Of a DNA stretch of 64,000 nt, positions 1 to 11,716 are shown in pieces. The notes beneath the pieces were generated by a model. It ran no database searches. It had not been told where the DNA came from and saw nothing but the letters and a program-made list of their open reading frames with translations. Source of the DNA: Didymella arachidicola (taxonomy: Eukaryota; Ascomycota; Dothideomycetes; Pleosporales; Didymellaceae); NCBI GenBank assembly GCA_016630955.3, contig CM050000.1, forward strand, positions 620,001 to 684,000, read 5' to 3'. Both the position numbers and the translations under genes were made by a program. Position 1 is the first letter of the stretch. The number at the start of each line of letters is the position of its first letter.

Positions 1-36
1 ATCGCTTTGCATGTGGTGAAATGAGTGTGGACTTAC

Positions 37-538
37 CCTTCCAATGTGACCAGGCGCGGTAGAGTACGTAGAAGAACGGCAGGTTAGGAATGACAGGCAC
101 CAGCATAAAGGGCGCTGTGAAGGGCATAATGACGACGCTCCAGATCAGCTTGCTGCGGTGCATGCCCTGTCGCTCTTGCGCCAACTTGGTCAGGATCTCA
201 GTGACTCTCTCCTGCTTGAGGTAGCGCCCTGGGAACAGCAGCTCGTGCTTTGCGGTGCCGTCAACAATCTCCTTCTTCCGCCGGTCGGTCAGGGCGGGCA
301 GCGTCTTGAGACCCCATTCCTCATAGGGAATGCGCTTCAGCGCCTGGTTGCCGTAGAAGGTGACCTTCTTCTTCCAGTTGCCTACTGCCTTTTCGTCCTT
401 CTCCCAGGCGGCCCATGTCTCATTGGCCTTGAGCGTGACCTTGTCGAGGATCGAGCGATCCTTGGGAGCCTTCTCGTGCAGTCGCTCGGCGTAGACCAGC
501 GAGCGACGCGTGGAGATGGGCAGCAGGAACAGGCGCAT
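37..538 (-). CDS. Mitochondrial K+/H+ exchange-related protein, 5' exon (partial)
   Basis: First exon of a gene that runs off the left edge. It encodes about 167 residues starting MRLFLLPISTRRSLVYAER and reaching the segment LPFFYVLYRAWSHWK, where a donor (gtaagt on the minus strand, bases 31-36) ends the exon. The N-terminus, the lysine-rich middle and the hydrophobic stretch at about residues 140-160 match the fungal Mit_KHE1 family (yeast YDL183C type), inner mitochondrial membrane proteins linked to K+/H+ exchange. The start is the first ATG of the frame. It is divergent from the SRF1-like gene at 1231. The C-terminal part cannot be judged. Confidence 0.8.
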
Positions 539-1230
539 CGTGGACTGCCTGTTTGGGAAGGAGGTGGGTGAGGTCGCAGGGAAGGCGCGTTAGGTAAGCA
601 CGCTTTGTGGCGCAGGCGGTGGTGCAGGACTCAGATGAGAGCTTGGTGAGACATGTCTGTCCGCGCCGAGTCGCGTGGCACTTTTTGTTTGCGTGCCTGA
701 AAGCTGCCGCGGTTCGTGCAGAGGCGAATCGTGAAATTGCCTGCGCAGCTGCAAGGCTGTGCTAGGGCGGCGACTGAGAGCGATTACATCAGAGCGCGTC
801 GAGCCAGCAGCCTGCCGTTCCCTGCACGACCCAGGCTGTGAGGGCGCCATCCCTGTTTTGAGCAGATCAACGACAAGCAATCTCCTGCGACCAGCCGCAC
901 GCCCCCCCAACGTTCGAAACGCTCGAAACCGTCTGTCAGAATCGCTGTGGCCCCTCGTGACCTTCTCTGCTGCCCGCTGCGGCACTCTCTTCTCCTGCCT
1001 GCCATGCTGTCGCTGCTGCGCACGCTGACCTAATTGCTGCCGTCACTCGCTGCCCCCGGACACGGCTGCCAAGCAGGCCAGAGCCCGCCAACTGTCGCTG
1101 ACGCGCACCGCAAGCTGCCCGACGTGTTTGCGGACGGACGCTGGGGCTGGAGTGAACGTCTAGTCAGGGACCCGCTTCGTGCGACAGCCACGCCCCTCGA
1201 ACCTGGACGCCCCAGACCTCACCACCAGGA
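539..1230. promoter_or_regulatory. Divergent intergenic region
   Basis: About 690 bp between two divergent starts. C-rich pyrimidine tracts on the plus strand before 1231 look like an ordinary fungal promoter and 5' leader. Open frames here are short and overlap each other on both strands; I see no coding signature or RNA gene. Confidence 0.4.
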
Positions 1231-2647
1231 ATGGCCAGCAAGCCCACGGCCGAGCGCAGAAAGAGCGACCATGGCTCCAATGGCACCAATGGCACCAATG
1301 GCCCCGTACCAAGCAGCGGGCCCCGGGAGTCGCTCTCCCTCCTCAGCCCCAACGACGCCCTCTCCACCACCGCCTCTCGACAGAGCAGCAGCTCCACTAC
1401 ACCCGGCCGCTCCGGAGGGACCACCGCGAATAATTCCCTGCTGCCATCGCCTATCCCGCCGCCAACCGCCTCCTCCCAGTCCTCGCAGCACCGCCCCCAT
1501 TCCAGAGTCAGCGTCGTGTCCGGCATATCGCGCGACGAGCAGAGCGAGAGCGCCGCTGTCCGCAAAAGTCACAGTCACAGCCACAGCATCTCCAGCACGC
1601 CGCGCACACTGGCGTCCTCCAAGGGCACCAGCTCGACTGCTGCGGACAACCGCGAGCGACAGCGTGCTGCCCGCTCGTTACCGCCATGGGTCCAGTCTGC
1701 CGACGAGGACGAAATCGCAGATGTCACATCGCTGCTGCTACCCCGGACCCCCACCTCTATTCGCCCTGCCTCTCACAATTATATGCCCACGCCCAAGTCG
1801 AATGTGCCCGGCCGCAAGTTCGACCATGCCCGCGAAGGCGCACCAGTGACCCTCACCACTCCCTTCAACGAAAACGCCTCAAAGTGGAAACAGTTTGCTG
1901 CAGCCTCCGACTACGAAACACATGACCGTCCCATCTCGACCAGGGGGCAGATCGTCGACGACGAGTGGATGGCCACCAACCTGCCAGATCTGGAGAAGCC
2001 ATGGCACCCTCTTGACGAAGAAGAGAAGGAGGAGAAGATCAAGGGCTTCTGGATGTTCACTCCGGCAAAGAGACGGCGCAAGTGGGAAAGGTTCCACCGC
2101 ACCATCATGAACCATCCCATGGTCCCAGCAGTGGTCCGATGCGTTGTGCTTACCTTCTCCATTCTGGCCCTGTCGTTGGCTGGCGCCATTTTCCACAAAT
2201 CAGACTCGGTGGATTGTGACAACAACTCCTCAACCTGGATGGCCATCATCGTTGATGTGGTAGCCGTCATCTATACTGTCTACATTACCTACGACGAGTA
2301 CACCTCGAAACCTCTCGGACTGCGTTCGCATAACGCGAAGATGTCCCTTATATTCTTAGACCTCGCATTCATCGTGTTCGAGTCTGCAAACCTCAGTCTG
2401 GCATTCCAGGCGCTGACGGATGAGAAGTGGGCGTGTAGGGACCCCGCAGAATCGCAAGCGTCCTACTGCCCGTACAATCGGCCCATCTGCGTTCGCCAAA
2501 AGGCACTGACCGCGACGTTACTTATTGCTCTGCTAGCATGGCTAGCTACCTTCAGTATCAGTACCCTGAGGTGAGTCCTCTCATGCCCAATGCGCCAACG
2601 TGACGACGCTAACTTTGTGAAGGTTAATCCACCGTGTCGCTAGGTAG
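1231..2647 (+). CDS. SRF1: SRF1-type regulator of phospholipase D, membrane protein
   Basis: Two exons, 1231-2570 and 2623-2647, joined over a 52-bp intron (gtgagt...gctaac...aag), give about 454 residues. The first ~290 are Ser/Thr/Pro-rich and probably disordered; then come a basic stretch (PAKRRRKWERFHR) and four hydrophobic segments at about 296-318, 337-355, 369-392 and 427-445, ending RLIHRVAR. This layout is that of the fungal SRF1 family, named for regulation of the phospholipase D Spo14 in yeast. Cys residues in the loop between the last two segments could form disulfides. An in-frame NGTNGTNG repeat lies near the N-terminus. The start is the first ATG with a good context (aggaatgg). 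Family assignment is by overall pattern, so function is inferred. Confidence 0.72.
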
Positions 2648-3166
2648 TACCAGCCGTACTTCTCTTTATGTTCCGTTGCGCCATATACACTTGTACCACC
2701 ACACAGATTTCCTTTAGTTTGACTGATATGTTCTTCCCTGCAGGCATGACGCATACAAGCCGATGCTCAGATACCGCCTCGCAAAGCGCGCTGGTACTTT
2801 TGTCATCGCTCAGACTGACCGTTTCCGTTCTCGTTCCCGCGACTTTGCATATGTATCTCCTTAGTTTTGAATTTGCATACGCATGGCGTTGGAGGCATAC
2901 CATGATGTTGTTTCTTTGTTGTTCAGGCTAGGCCCACCAGGGAGATTGTCACGGCCATGGAAGCCCAAGTAGATAGTTACAGGCGGTGTTGAAGAGTTCA
3001 GCACTTCCCAAATACAATGATGCGACCAAGCGTCGTCATTTACAAGCCTTCTCGGGTCACACTGGATGATCAATATCACCTCGATGCTTAAGCAACATGG
3101 CTGGATATCAGTTTCAAGCTGCCTGCATCACCTCCAACACCGTCGACTTCCTCCCAGACTGCTGAC
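2648..3166. other. Intergenic, convergent 3' ends
   Basis: About 520 bp between convergent SRF1-like and cupin genes. The overlapping frames at 2640-2931 lack support. I see nothing else here. Confidence 0.4.
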
Positions 3167-3742
3167 CTACAACTCGCTTTTCGAACACTCTAGTTTCTCC
3201 CTGCTCCAAAGCACCGGCCCATACTCCCCATACAGCGGATCCTTCTCAAGCCACTTCACACTCCCAACCGCCTTCGCCTTATCCACTTTTCCTTTCACTC
3301 CATAACACATATCCCAGCTGCACCCATCCGGATAACTCCCGAGCATCTCAAACCCACCCTCGATATCCTCCAGCAATCGATGCGCCACCCCTGCCGGCAC
3401 AACCACCACGTCCCCGACCTTGACCTCTTGCTCCACACGCCCTGGGTTTGCCTCGCCGCCGAAGAGTAGCTTTGCGCGGCCCCGGATTATACATAGAATT
3501 TCGTGCGTGGTGCTGTGGTAGTGCGAGGTTGTGTACATTGTGTAGCGCCATTGTGGGGATATACCGTTACGCAGAAGTTGAGATTCCAGGGTGCTGGCAG
3601 ATGTTGAGGATGGGAAGCAGTAGCGATAAATTAGAAGGGGATGACCGTGTGGTGTGGTGTTGGGGAGGTGGGTATGTGAGGGGATCCAATATGCTGAGAC
3701 TTTGAGGGAGGTGAGGGGTGTGAGGGTGAGCTTTGGTGGCAT
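3167..3742 (-). CDS. YjlB-like single-domain cupin
   Basis: 191-residue protein read from the ATG at 3742 (MPPKLTLTPLTSLKV). The frame stays open upstream, but no ATG lies there. It carries both cupin motifs: SHYHSTTHEILCIIRG with metal-type histidines at about residues 75-90, and GDVVVVPAGVAHRLL at about 110-125, followed by GSYPDGCSWDM, a block typical of the YjlB subgroup. Cupins of this group are small beta-barrel proteins of unknown substrate, probably cytosolic. No signal peptide is seen. It is convergent with SRF1 and has its own long upstream region. The YjlB grouping rests on the WDM block and spacing. Confidence 0.8.
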   Translation of the reverse strand: MPPKLTLTPLTSLKVSAYWIPSHTHLPNTTPHGHPLLIYRYCFPSSTSASTLESQLLRNGISPQWRYTMYTTSHYHSTTHEILCIIRGRAKLLFGGEANPGRVEQEVKVGDVVVVPAGVAHRLLEDIEGGFEMLGSYPDGCSWDMCYGVKGKVDKAKAVGSVKWLEKDPLYGEYGPVLWSREKLECSKSEL

Positions 3743-4706
3743 CTTGGTCTTGTTATAGCTGTGTGATGTTGTCAGTGTTGATGCTGTGCTGGGTGGCAAA
3801 TCGATGGCAGGCGGGCTCGATAAGTGCGAGAAGATTGTCCTGCCTTAGTTATGAATAAATATGATGCACGAAGATGGCTGAAAAGGTGTTTGTGTAGTTA
3901 CAGATCAGATGCTACACAGCTTCATAGAGTCAGTAAATATGAACTCCATCGACATGACCCCGCAAGACGTCATAGCTCTGGAGCATCGTCGTTGCTCATT
4001 CTATGAACACCTTATTCAAGGCTGGATGGAGTGTTAAAATATTGCGGTCCTGCCCTAGGCCACTGGATGCTGTCTGATGAACTGCAGATGACTGATGTTG
4101 ATTAGACGTGGGCGTTGGGGTGCGGAGGACAATGGGACCATGGTACCGCGATGACGCGAGATGTGACCAGATATCGTTACTCGAGCCCTCATCGATACAG
4201 AGTACAGGTTGGAGCTTCAGGAATGTTCCAAAAAGATAGAGGAAGTCGATATCAAAGGTAAGCACCCTCCGATCTAGACCCAGCTGCACCCGCCCCACTT
4301 GTGGTGTGTAAGCGTTTAGTGCAAGGCTGAAGTGAAGCCCATCAGCCAAGCTCGATGTTGCCTGAACCATCGACGTGAATCACAAAACCTCGCCGCACCT
4401 GCTCACCATCGCGCCTCCACCACCGGCTTCCCTTCGTCCCACTGTCACTGCACGCCACTGCACAGTGAAGGAGTGTTGTGCGCTAGCACGTCCGCGAAAT
4501 AGGTCCCTCCTGCCTTTACAATCGGCCGCCCGCGCTGCAACCTCCGCCTCCGCACCTTGCGCCTACCCTACACACCGTTCCACCCACCCAACTGCGATTG
4601 TGCCCTACGGTAACGCACCGAAGCCTACCTCTTTTTAAAACGATCGAACAATCCCACCGCGCAAGATAACGCCTACACATTGTGCCCCGCGCACGCGACG
4701 CTCATC
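3743..4706. promoter_or_regulatory. Intergenic: divergent promoters of cupin and cullin
   Basis: About 960 bp. A minus-strand frame at 3996-4370 (124 residues, MVQATSSLADGLHF) is the longest here but has no recognisable domain. The last 300 bp before the cullin ATG are C-rich, as expected for a leader. Confidence 0.35.
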
Positions 4707-7309
4707 ATGGCTACCGTAATGCCGCCCGTCCCCGCAAAGGACGATGTTGTCGCTACGTAAGTACTGGTTTTGTATTATCCTAGTGTGCGGGCGCGATCTG
4801 TTGGAAAGTGGTCAGGCTACATCATTTATTGGCAGAAGGAAGAAGAGTAGTCCTCTTGATACTGCCATGAGGCACTGAGCTCACGCCCGCCCCCGAGCTG
4901 ATGATAGCCGTAATGGGAATCGCCGTTATTACAACAGGAGTAGCATTGCTGGGACGATTAGGTATCACAGACTGTTCACATCATTGACTAGCTTCGCAGA
5001 TGGAAATACCTCGAAGCCGGCGTCGACAGGATCATGACCGATCTGCGAGGTGGCATGGATATGAAGACCTACATGGGCCTGTACACCGCTATTCACAACT
5101 TCTGCACAGCGCAAAAGGCCGTTGCCGGGTCATCCTTCGCAGCGAACAACAACCGTGGCGGTGCTCACCTTCTTGGAGAGGATCTCTACCAGCACCTGAT
5201 CGAATACCTCAAGGCACATCTGGCTGGTGTACAAGCGGAGTCGCGACAACATGTCGATGAGGCTCTCCTCATATTTTACATCAAGGAGTGGAACCGATAC
5301 ACAACCGCGGGCCAGTACAACAACCATCTATTTCGGTACTTGAACCGCCACTGGGTCAAACGGGAGATGGACGAGGGCAAGAAGCACATCTATGACATCT
5401 ACACACTGCATCTGGTACGATGGAAGGAGGACATGTTCACTGGCACACAAGAGAGTGTCATGCGCTCCGTCCTGAAGCTTGTCGAGAAGCAGCGGAACGG
5501 CGAAACTATCGAGCAGTCGCACATCAAGTCGGTGGTCGATTCATTTGTCTCATTAGGCTTGGACGAGGCCGATAGCTCGAAGTCGACGCTCGACGTGTAC
5601 AAGGAGTTTTTCGAGAAGCCCTTCCTTGAGGCCACCGCGACATACTACGACAACGAGTCGAAGCAGTTCCTGGCCGAGAATAGCGTGGTGGAATACATGA
5701 AGAAGGCCGAGGCTCGTCTTGACGAGGAGAAGGAGCGCGTGCCCTTGTATCTGCTCAACGAGATCATGTCCCCGTTGATGCGCACCTGCGAGCAGTCCCT
5801 GATCACAAATCACTCCCAGGCTCTGCGTGAAGAGTTCCAAATCTTGCTTGACAACGACAAGCAGGATGATCTCGGCCGTATGTACAAGCTTCTTGCTCGC
5901 ATCCCCGAAGGTCTTGACCCTCTGCGCAACCGTTTCGAGACACACGTTAGAAAGGCTGGTCTTCAGGCTGTCGAGAAGCTTGCGACCGACGGCGAGAGCC
6001 TGGAGCCTAAGGTCTACGTCGAGGCTCTTCTCGAAGTTCACACCAAGTACCAGGATCTCGTCAACAAGGCCTTTAATGGAGAGTCTGAGTTTGTAAGATC
6101 ATTGGACAACGCTTGCAGAGAGTTCGTCAACCGCAACAAGATCTGCAAGTCTGGCTCCAACAAGTCACCCGAGCTCCTTGCCAAGTACACCGACACTTTG
6201 CTCAAGCGCTCCGGTGCCAAGATGAGCGAGGAGGATGATATGGAAAAGCTCCTGACGCAGATCATGACTGTCTTCAAGTACATTGAAGACAAGGACGTCT
6301 TCCAGAAGTTCTACTCGCGTATGCTCGCCAAGCGTCTTGTACAGACCACATCCGCATCCGACGATGCCGAGACTAGTATGATCTCTAAGCTCAAGGAGGC
6401 GTGTGGTTTCGAGTACACAAACAAGCTCCAGCGCATGTTCCAGGACATGCAGATCTCCAAGGACCTCAACGGCGCCTTCAAGGACTGGCAGTCAGCCAAC
6501 TTGGACGAGGCCGATCAGAAGGCTGGTGTCGATGCCAGCTACCACATCCTTGGTACCGGTTTCTGGCCCCTTCAGCCACCCACAACACCCTTCACCGCTC
6601 CTCAGCTGATCGTCCAGACCTATGAGCGATTCGCCCGCTTTTATAACAACAAGCACCAGGGTCGCAAGCTCACATGGCTGTGGCAGTTGTGCAAGGGTGA
6701 GGTCAAGGCAAACTACTGCAAGGTTGCCGGCTCCAAGGCTTCTCCCACATTCCAGGTCTCGACATACCAGATGGCCATCATGCTCCTCTTCAACGACAGC
6801 GACACCGTCAGCTACAACGACATTGCTGAGGCCACAAAGCTCAACAAGGAGACCCTCGACCCTAGTCTGAGTGTGTTCATCAAAGCCAAGGTCTTGCTCG
6901 CTCAGCCTGAGGGTGCTAAGCCCGAGTCAGGCACCATCTACAAACTTAACACCGGGTTCAAGACCAAGAAGGTCAAAATGAACCTGAACATTGGTATCAA
7001 GTCCGAGCAGAAGGCCGAGGCTGAAGACACCCACAAGACCATTGAGGAGGACCGAAAGCTGCTTATGCAGGTACGTTCCATATCATCACTCACAGTCAAG
7101 CACATGCTAATCTTACACAGTCCGCAATCGTCCGTATCATGAAGTCGCGCAAGAAGATGAAGCACCAGCAGCTCGTCTCGGAGACCATCCAACAGATCAA
7201 GAACCGCTTCATGCCCCGCATCCCGGACATCAAGAAGTGTATCGACATTCTCCTCGAGAAGGAGTACTTGGAGCGTCTGGAAGACGACGAGCTCGGCTAT
7301 CTTGCATAA
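4707..7309 (+). CDS. culA: Cullin-1, SCF ubiquitin-ligase scaffold
   Basis: Three exons: 4707-4756, 5000-7070 and 7121-7309, giving 769 residues. Exon 1 encodes MATVMPPVPAKDDVVA; exon 2 begins WKYLEAGVDRIM, the Skp1-binding start of cullin-1. The N-terminal cullin repeats fill about residues 20-380. The cullin homology domain follows, with MLAKRLVQTTSASDDAE and the IMLLFNDSDTVSYNDI winged-helix region. The C-terminal Nedd8 domain in exon 3 has IVRIMKSRKKM; Lys715 is the expected neddylation site. The end (EYLERLEDDELGYLA) is typical. It is the scaffold that joins Skp1/F-box proteins to Rbx1 in nucleus and cytosol. Intron 1 is long (243 bp) for this window; I saw no extra exon in it. The frame is continuous across both junctions. 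Length and ends match CUL1/Cdc53 rather than cullin-3 or -4. Confidence 0.96.
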
Positions 7310-7984
7310 GCAGGGTGTGCAGCTTGTTGTTCGTCCGCTGCTTCGGCAGCATGAAGTGCGTTACGCGACTCGATAACGAGTAATGGATCCTCTCTTTCAC
7401 GGTCGGCACTTATCATCATTGTTCTTTGGCTGCATATACGGCGTTTGGGGGGCGGCGGCTATGTATGGGCATGTGCGGCAGGTAGGGTATTTGAGCGCAA
7501 ATTGGTGCGTACCTTCCCATAGCCTATCAATAGATGTCGGGGAATGGGCTTAAAAGATGTCTACAGACGATCAGTCTATCGAACAATGTTCACGTATTCT
7601 TGCAAACATGGTGTTCTCGGCTGTGGTGTGCTCAACACTTCTTATATGCAGGGGAATGCAGGAACATGACATGCACGATACATGTCATCGTCGCTCCAGT
7701 CAAAGAACACGACAGCGTTCCTACAAGAATATGCGTTCATAGAGTGCTTCTCATAGTTTCACTACAGTAAGCTTACTCGAGCGACCGAGGGTATCCCCGC
7801 ATCGACCCCTCACCATAGCCGATGCACACTACGTGGTCAGTATAAAGCCACCAGCACAGTTCAAGATGTGATCGCCTTGAGAGGAAGCCGGCCAAGATCT
7901 ATTGACTGTCCAACATCATAAGCAGGCCTGCAGCAACGTCAAGTACGACTCGCCAAGGCATCGCCTTCTAGCTCATCAACGACC
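7310..7984. other. Intergenic, cullin 3' region and SDR promoter
   Basis: About 675 bp. The frames at 7534-7770 overlap one another and have no family features. Nothing else is seen. Confidence 0.35.
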
Positions 7985-8815
7985 ATGTCAGGCCGTCTCA
8001 AAAACAAAATCGCTATTGTCACAGGTGCCTCCTCAGGCATTGGTCGCGCGATATCCCTCGCCTTCGCCTCCCATGGCGCAACAGTAATCTGCTCCGACCT
8101 ACGCGAAGCAGCACGCATCCCTGGTCCTTCGGGCGAGGCCGACTCCTCACAGCCCAGCACAGTGTCTGCCATAACATCATCCGGCGGCACCGCCATTTTC
8201 GTCAAATGCGACACCACATCCGCCTCGGACGTCGAAGCGCTCGTCAAGACCGCCGTCGCCAAGTACGGACGCCTGGACATCATGGTCAACAACGCCGGAA
8301 TTGCCATTGAAACAGGGACAGACCACGGCCCCCGCCCAGTGTGGGACTACGACGAATCCGCATTCGAGAAGACATTGAGCGTGAACGTCAAGGGCGTCTT
8401 TCTCGGCATCAAACACGCCTCCGCAGTCATGAAAGACCAGTCCCCCCACCCTTCTGGCGACCGCGGCTGGATCATCAACCTCGCCTCTGTCTTTGGTCTG
8501 AGCGGCGGTCCCAGCTCCAGTGGCTACATTACGAGCAAGCACGCGGTGATGGGCTTGACGAAAGCGAGTGCCTGGGACTGTGCGCCTCATCGCATACATG
8601 TGAACGCGCTTTGTCCGGGGTATACGCAGACGGCGTTTACGGCGCCGATATGGGAGGATAAAGAGGCGACGCAGAGAATTGAGGGGATGCACCCGTTTCG
8701 GGGTTTGGGTACGCCGGAGGACATTGCACGCGCGGCGGTGTTCTTGGCGAGTGAGGAGGCAAGTTGGATTACGGGGGTGGGGTTACCGGTTGATGGGGGA
8801 TATAGTAGTATGTAG
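7985..8815 (+). CDS. Classical short-chain dehydrogenase/reductase
   Basis: Intronless, 276 residues. The cofactor-binding motif TGASSGIG is at residues 13-20, NNAG near 102, and the catalytic Ser-Tyr-Lys set around 165-190 (NLASVFGLSGG, then SGYITSK). The end ITGVGLPVDGGYSSM is the usual SDR C-terminus. CSDLREAAR after beta-2 has an acidic residue, which usually favours NAD(H). The substrate is unknown. It lies 99 bp from the convergent 3' end of qutC, so a link to quinate or aromatic metabolism is possible, but only position suggests it. Codon use is C-rich in the first 570 bases and G-rich later, as often seen in these fungi. Confidence 0.93.
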   Translation: MSGRLKNKIAIVTGASSGIGRAISLAFASHGATVICSDLREAARIPGPSGEADSSQPSTVSAITSSGGTAIFVKCDTTSASDVEALVKTAVAKYGRLDIMVNNAGIAIETGTDHGPRPVWDYDESAFEKTLSVNVKGVFLGIKHASAVMKDQSPHPSGDRGWIINLASVFGLSGGPSSSGYITSKHAVMGLTKASAWDCAPHRIHVNALCPGYTQTAFTAPIWEDKEATQRIEGMHPFRGLGTPEDIARAAVFLASEEASWITGVGLPVDGGYSSM

Positions 8816-8914
8816 ATGAGGAGTTTAGCGAGATGATGATGTTGAAGAAGAAACGCTATGCTTGCATTGATCATATGCTATGTCCCAGAACGCCACAGAT
8901 GCAGGTACGCAAGT

Positions 8915-10021
8915 CTATAACCTCGCGTTCTCGAAACTTGTCCGTGTGCTGTCTTTCCTCAAATCCTCGAACTTCTCGTTGCTGGCCGTCTTGACGAGCG
9001 CAGGAGATGCTGTCTCAAGACCAAGATCCACAACCATCTTCTCCCAGCCGATTGCACACCGCGAAGCCAGCTCCTCTACAACAGCGTGATCTTTCCTTTC
9101 CATGGCGCGGTTGAATAGCTCGAAGCTGACCCAGCCATCATAGCCAATCTCGTTGATGATCGCGTGAGCGACCTTCTTGACCGGCAGGTAGGCGCCATAT
9201 GACGTCTCGCCGTAGAAGAGTCTGCAGTTCCGGCTCCAGCTCATACGACTCTTTTGCTCGGCGTTATAGAAAGCGTGGCCTGGTTTCAGAGGATCCCGTA
9301 ACCTCTCAGCATCGACGATCTGAATGAAGAAGATTTTCTCGCGGTGTGGCTTGATCTGCTCTACAAGTCTTTGTATTGATGCAGCGACAATCTCATCTGC
9401 GTTCTCGTTGCATCCGGTCTCTGATGTTGGGTCTGCGTATATCCTGCCGAGAATGTTGAAGCTGTCGAGGCATATGCCAAAGTTTGGCCGGTCGACCCTC
9501 TGGACAATTTCCCAGCAACGCTCCCACTTGTCGCAATAAGTTCCCCAGCATAGGCTCTCGTACGCGAAGCGAATGATAGGTGTCTGTTGGAGGCCCATGT
9601 CTGCTATTTGCTGGAGGTCGGAGACGATAAGGTTGAGGTCTGATGAGATCTCGGATTCGGGCAGAAACGACGACGGGACTTGAATTATGTCGGTACCGAG
9701 AACATGTGCTAACTCAAACCAGAGCTTCATCTCTTCGATCCTCTCGTCGTGCTTTTGTCGGTCCAGAAGGCCCTCATAGTGCATGAAAGGTTGTAGGCAG
9801 ATGATGTCAATCCCTAATGAGTCGCACAGATCCCATACGTAAGCAGCGGCGGCCAGAAGGTCTAACGATGACTTCGATGGTGCAAGGTCGCAAAGGTCTT
9901 CGTAGAATAGTTCGATACCTTGTAGGCCGTGCTTTGCAGCCATCGCCATCTTGTGTTCGAAGCTGTGGCCGGCATAGCATCGGCCTAACGACATCGATGA
10001 GATACCCGGTCGGCAAACCAT
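8915..10021 (-). CDS. qutC: 3-dehydroshikimate dehydratase (quinate pathway)
   Basis: 368 residues from the ATG at 10021 (MVCRPGISSMSLGRCYAGHS); an upstream in-frame ATG at 10051 would add 10. It belongs to the TIM-barrel sugar-phosphate-isomerase/AP-endonuclease-2 family: GIELFYEDLCDLA is near residue 35, EMKLWFELAHVLGTD in the middle, and GWVSFELFNR near 300 supplies a conserved acidic metal ligand. The family member QutC/Qa-4 converts 3-dehydroshikimate to protocatechuate in fungal quinate catabolism, in the cytosol. Neighbours support this: qutG (same strand, upstream) and qutE are next. It is intronless, like qa-4. QutA-like binding sites were looked for upstream and not found. Confidence 0.9.
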   Translation of the reverse strand: MVCRPGISSMSLGRCYAGHSFEHKMAMAAKHGLQGIELFYEDLCDLAPSKSSLDLLAAAAYVWDLCDSLGIDIICLQPFMHYEGLLDRQKHDERIEEMKLWFELAHVLGTDIIQVPSSFLPESEISSDLNLIVSDLQQIADMGLQQTPIIRFAYESLCWGTYCDKWERCWEIVQRVDRPNFGICLDSFNILGRIYADPTSETGCNENADEIVAASIQRLVEQIKPHREKIFFIQIVDAERLRDPLKPGHAFYNAEQKSRMSWSRNCRLFYGETSYGAYLPVKKVAHAIINEIGYDGWVSFELFNRAMERKDHAVVEELASRCAIGWEKMVVDLGLETASPALVKTASNEKFEDLRKDSTRTSFENARL

Positions 10022-10569
10022 AGTGAAAGATGAGAGTCTATCGTGCAGCAAAAGTCAAAAAGAATAGTGATGTGGAAGTCGTGTCCAGGCGTGAGGGGTG
10101 AACGTGGTATAAGCCGTGAGGGCCTGGTGACAAGGCTGTTTCTACTTCAATGTCAGGAGAGACCACGGCTGTGCTTTTGAGGCCGATTGGAGGCTAAGTA
10201 GGACTTAGTTAGCAGCCTAGAGTTTACGCGGACAACGCTCGTTGAAACACTTCTAAGATTATTCTGGGCTGCGATCTGATAAGACCTCTCGAGTTAGCCT
10301 TGGGTAGCCGCGGTAAGCCATGACGATGATTGGCCACCTGGAAGTGAGTTTAAGCGTGACGTTGACGTTGCGGCTGCGTCCAAGTAGGCTAGATCCCCGG
10401 GAGAATCTCCGGCTGCGCTAAAACGAAGCATCGTGAATGACTGGGTGCGCGGTATCCTCAGTACGAAGATCCAGGCCATGATGAGTACTCGTGCTTGATG
10501 CTAGAGACTTGTGCATGGGTGCGATCTCTTCGCAAGCGGGTGTTTGATGGGTTGGAAGTGATGTCTGCA
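10022..10569. promoter_or_regulatory. Intergenic: qutC promoter, qutG 3' region
   Basis: About 550 bp between tandem minus-strand genes. I searched for a palindrome like GGRTAA-N4-TTAYCC, the QutA/Qa-1F site, and found no good match. No coding or RNA feature is seen. Confidence 0.4.
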
Positions 10570-11713
10570 TTACGCGCCTGGGCGTGAGTAGTCTAAGTTT
10601 CGTACGCGTCGCCAGACTTCTCTTGCAGTTCTCTCCTGACTCTGGCGTCCGGTCTCGGTAGCTGAGGACCCGGCAGGTCTGAGGACTGTCAGTAAATCTG
10701 CTGAGAATTCTTCATGGCTTGCTTACCGGATAGCGAGGTATAATCGGCTACCTAGCTTGACATCTGGTATTGGGCATGTAGCTTCGTCAGGGGGTGGGTT
10801 CGCAGTTGTCATCAGCCCTCCAGCTTCAAGCAGGATAGCAATGCCAGCCGCAACATCCCTGATCTGTCAGTGCTGGTCTCTGAGCGTTCAACGATTACTC
10901 ACCATTCCCAGCAGCCACCCTCCCACCATATATCGAAAGAGCCCATGGCGACATAAGCCAAATCTAGAGTTGCGCTTCCTAGACTCCTGACACCATGCAC
11001 CATCCCGCCCCTACCTGATCTGCTGCCGAGCTCAGCTGCCATGTTAACGAAACTCTCGATCTTGCGGTGCATATTGCCATCTGGGATGTCTCGTCTGTCC
11101 TTGCCCCATTCGCACGAAAAGACGCAGCCTGCTGGGGCCTTGTCCGGCATGGGTGCGATGGGGTTGCGAACAAGCGGCAGTCGCTGGGTTTCGTTGAGGA
11201 ATGCGCCGCGGCCAGCGCACGAGGAGAAAAATTGGTTGATAAATGGGGCGTAGATGACGCCAACAAGAGGCTTACTCTTGTGGATGAAAGCAATGGAGAC
11301 ACAAAACATTGGAAAGAGGTGGATATAGTTGACGGTGCCGTCCAGCGGATCAACACACCATGTAGGGCTTTCATCGATGAGGTAGTCACGGCTTGCACCC
11401 TTTGAATAGGACTCTTCGCCCACAAATCTGTTATATGTCAGTATGCGCGAAACATTGCGATGTGATATACTGACTTATGTGAGGGGTACTTCTTCATGAT
11501 CTCGGTTTTGATGAACACTTCGACATCTTCATCTGTCTCGGTGACCAGATCCACTGCGTTCATCTTTTGCACGTGCTCATCTTGCGCCTTTGCCGTGCTG
11601 CCGCCGTCCATCCTCAATTGTGCGGCATCCTTCAACATCTGTCCCGCTTGCTTCCCAAGCTCCACCGCGAACACGTAAAGCTCGTCGAGCTCTTCTCTCG
11701 AGAGGTCGGACAT
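10570..11713 (-). CDS. qutG: QutG / Qa-X, inositol monophosphatase family
   Basis: Four exons on the minus strand: 11475-11713, 10903-11427, 10727-10858 and 10570-10678, all joins in frame, for 334 residues. The start is MSDLSREELDELYVFA; an ATG directly before it (11716) is equally possible. IMPase motifs: the GEESYSKG metal-ligand block near residue 85, WCVDPLDGTVNY near 105, and GGCWEWDVAAG near 260, where the last intron but one interrupts the Trp codon. The C-terminus (TAREVWRRVRNLDYSRPGA) is the typical QutG end. QutG/Qa-X belongs to quinate clusters in Aspergillus and Neurospora; its biochemical role there is unsettled, although the catalytic metal ligands are present here. It is divergent from qutE across 541 bp, which suggests shared control. 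Confidence 0.92.
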
Positions 11714-11716
11714 CAT

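Noticed and set aside
1164..1584. Antisense frames over the SRF1 N-terminus
   Set aside because: Shadows of Ser/Pro/Thr-rich coding sequence.
3996..4370. 124-codon minus-strand frame upstream of cullin
   Set aside because: No recognisable domain and lies in the cullin promoter; kept only as a note.
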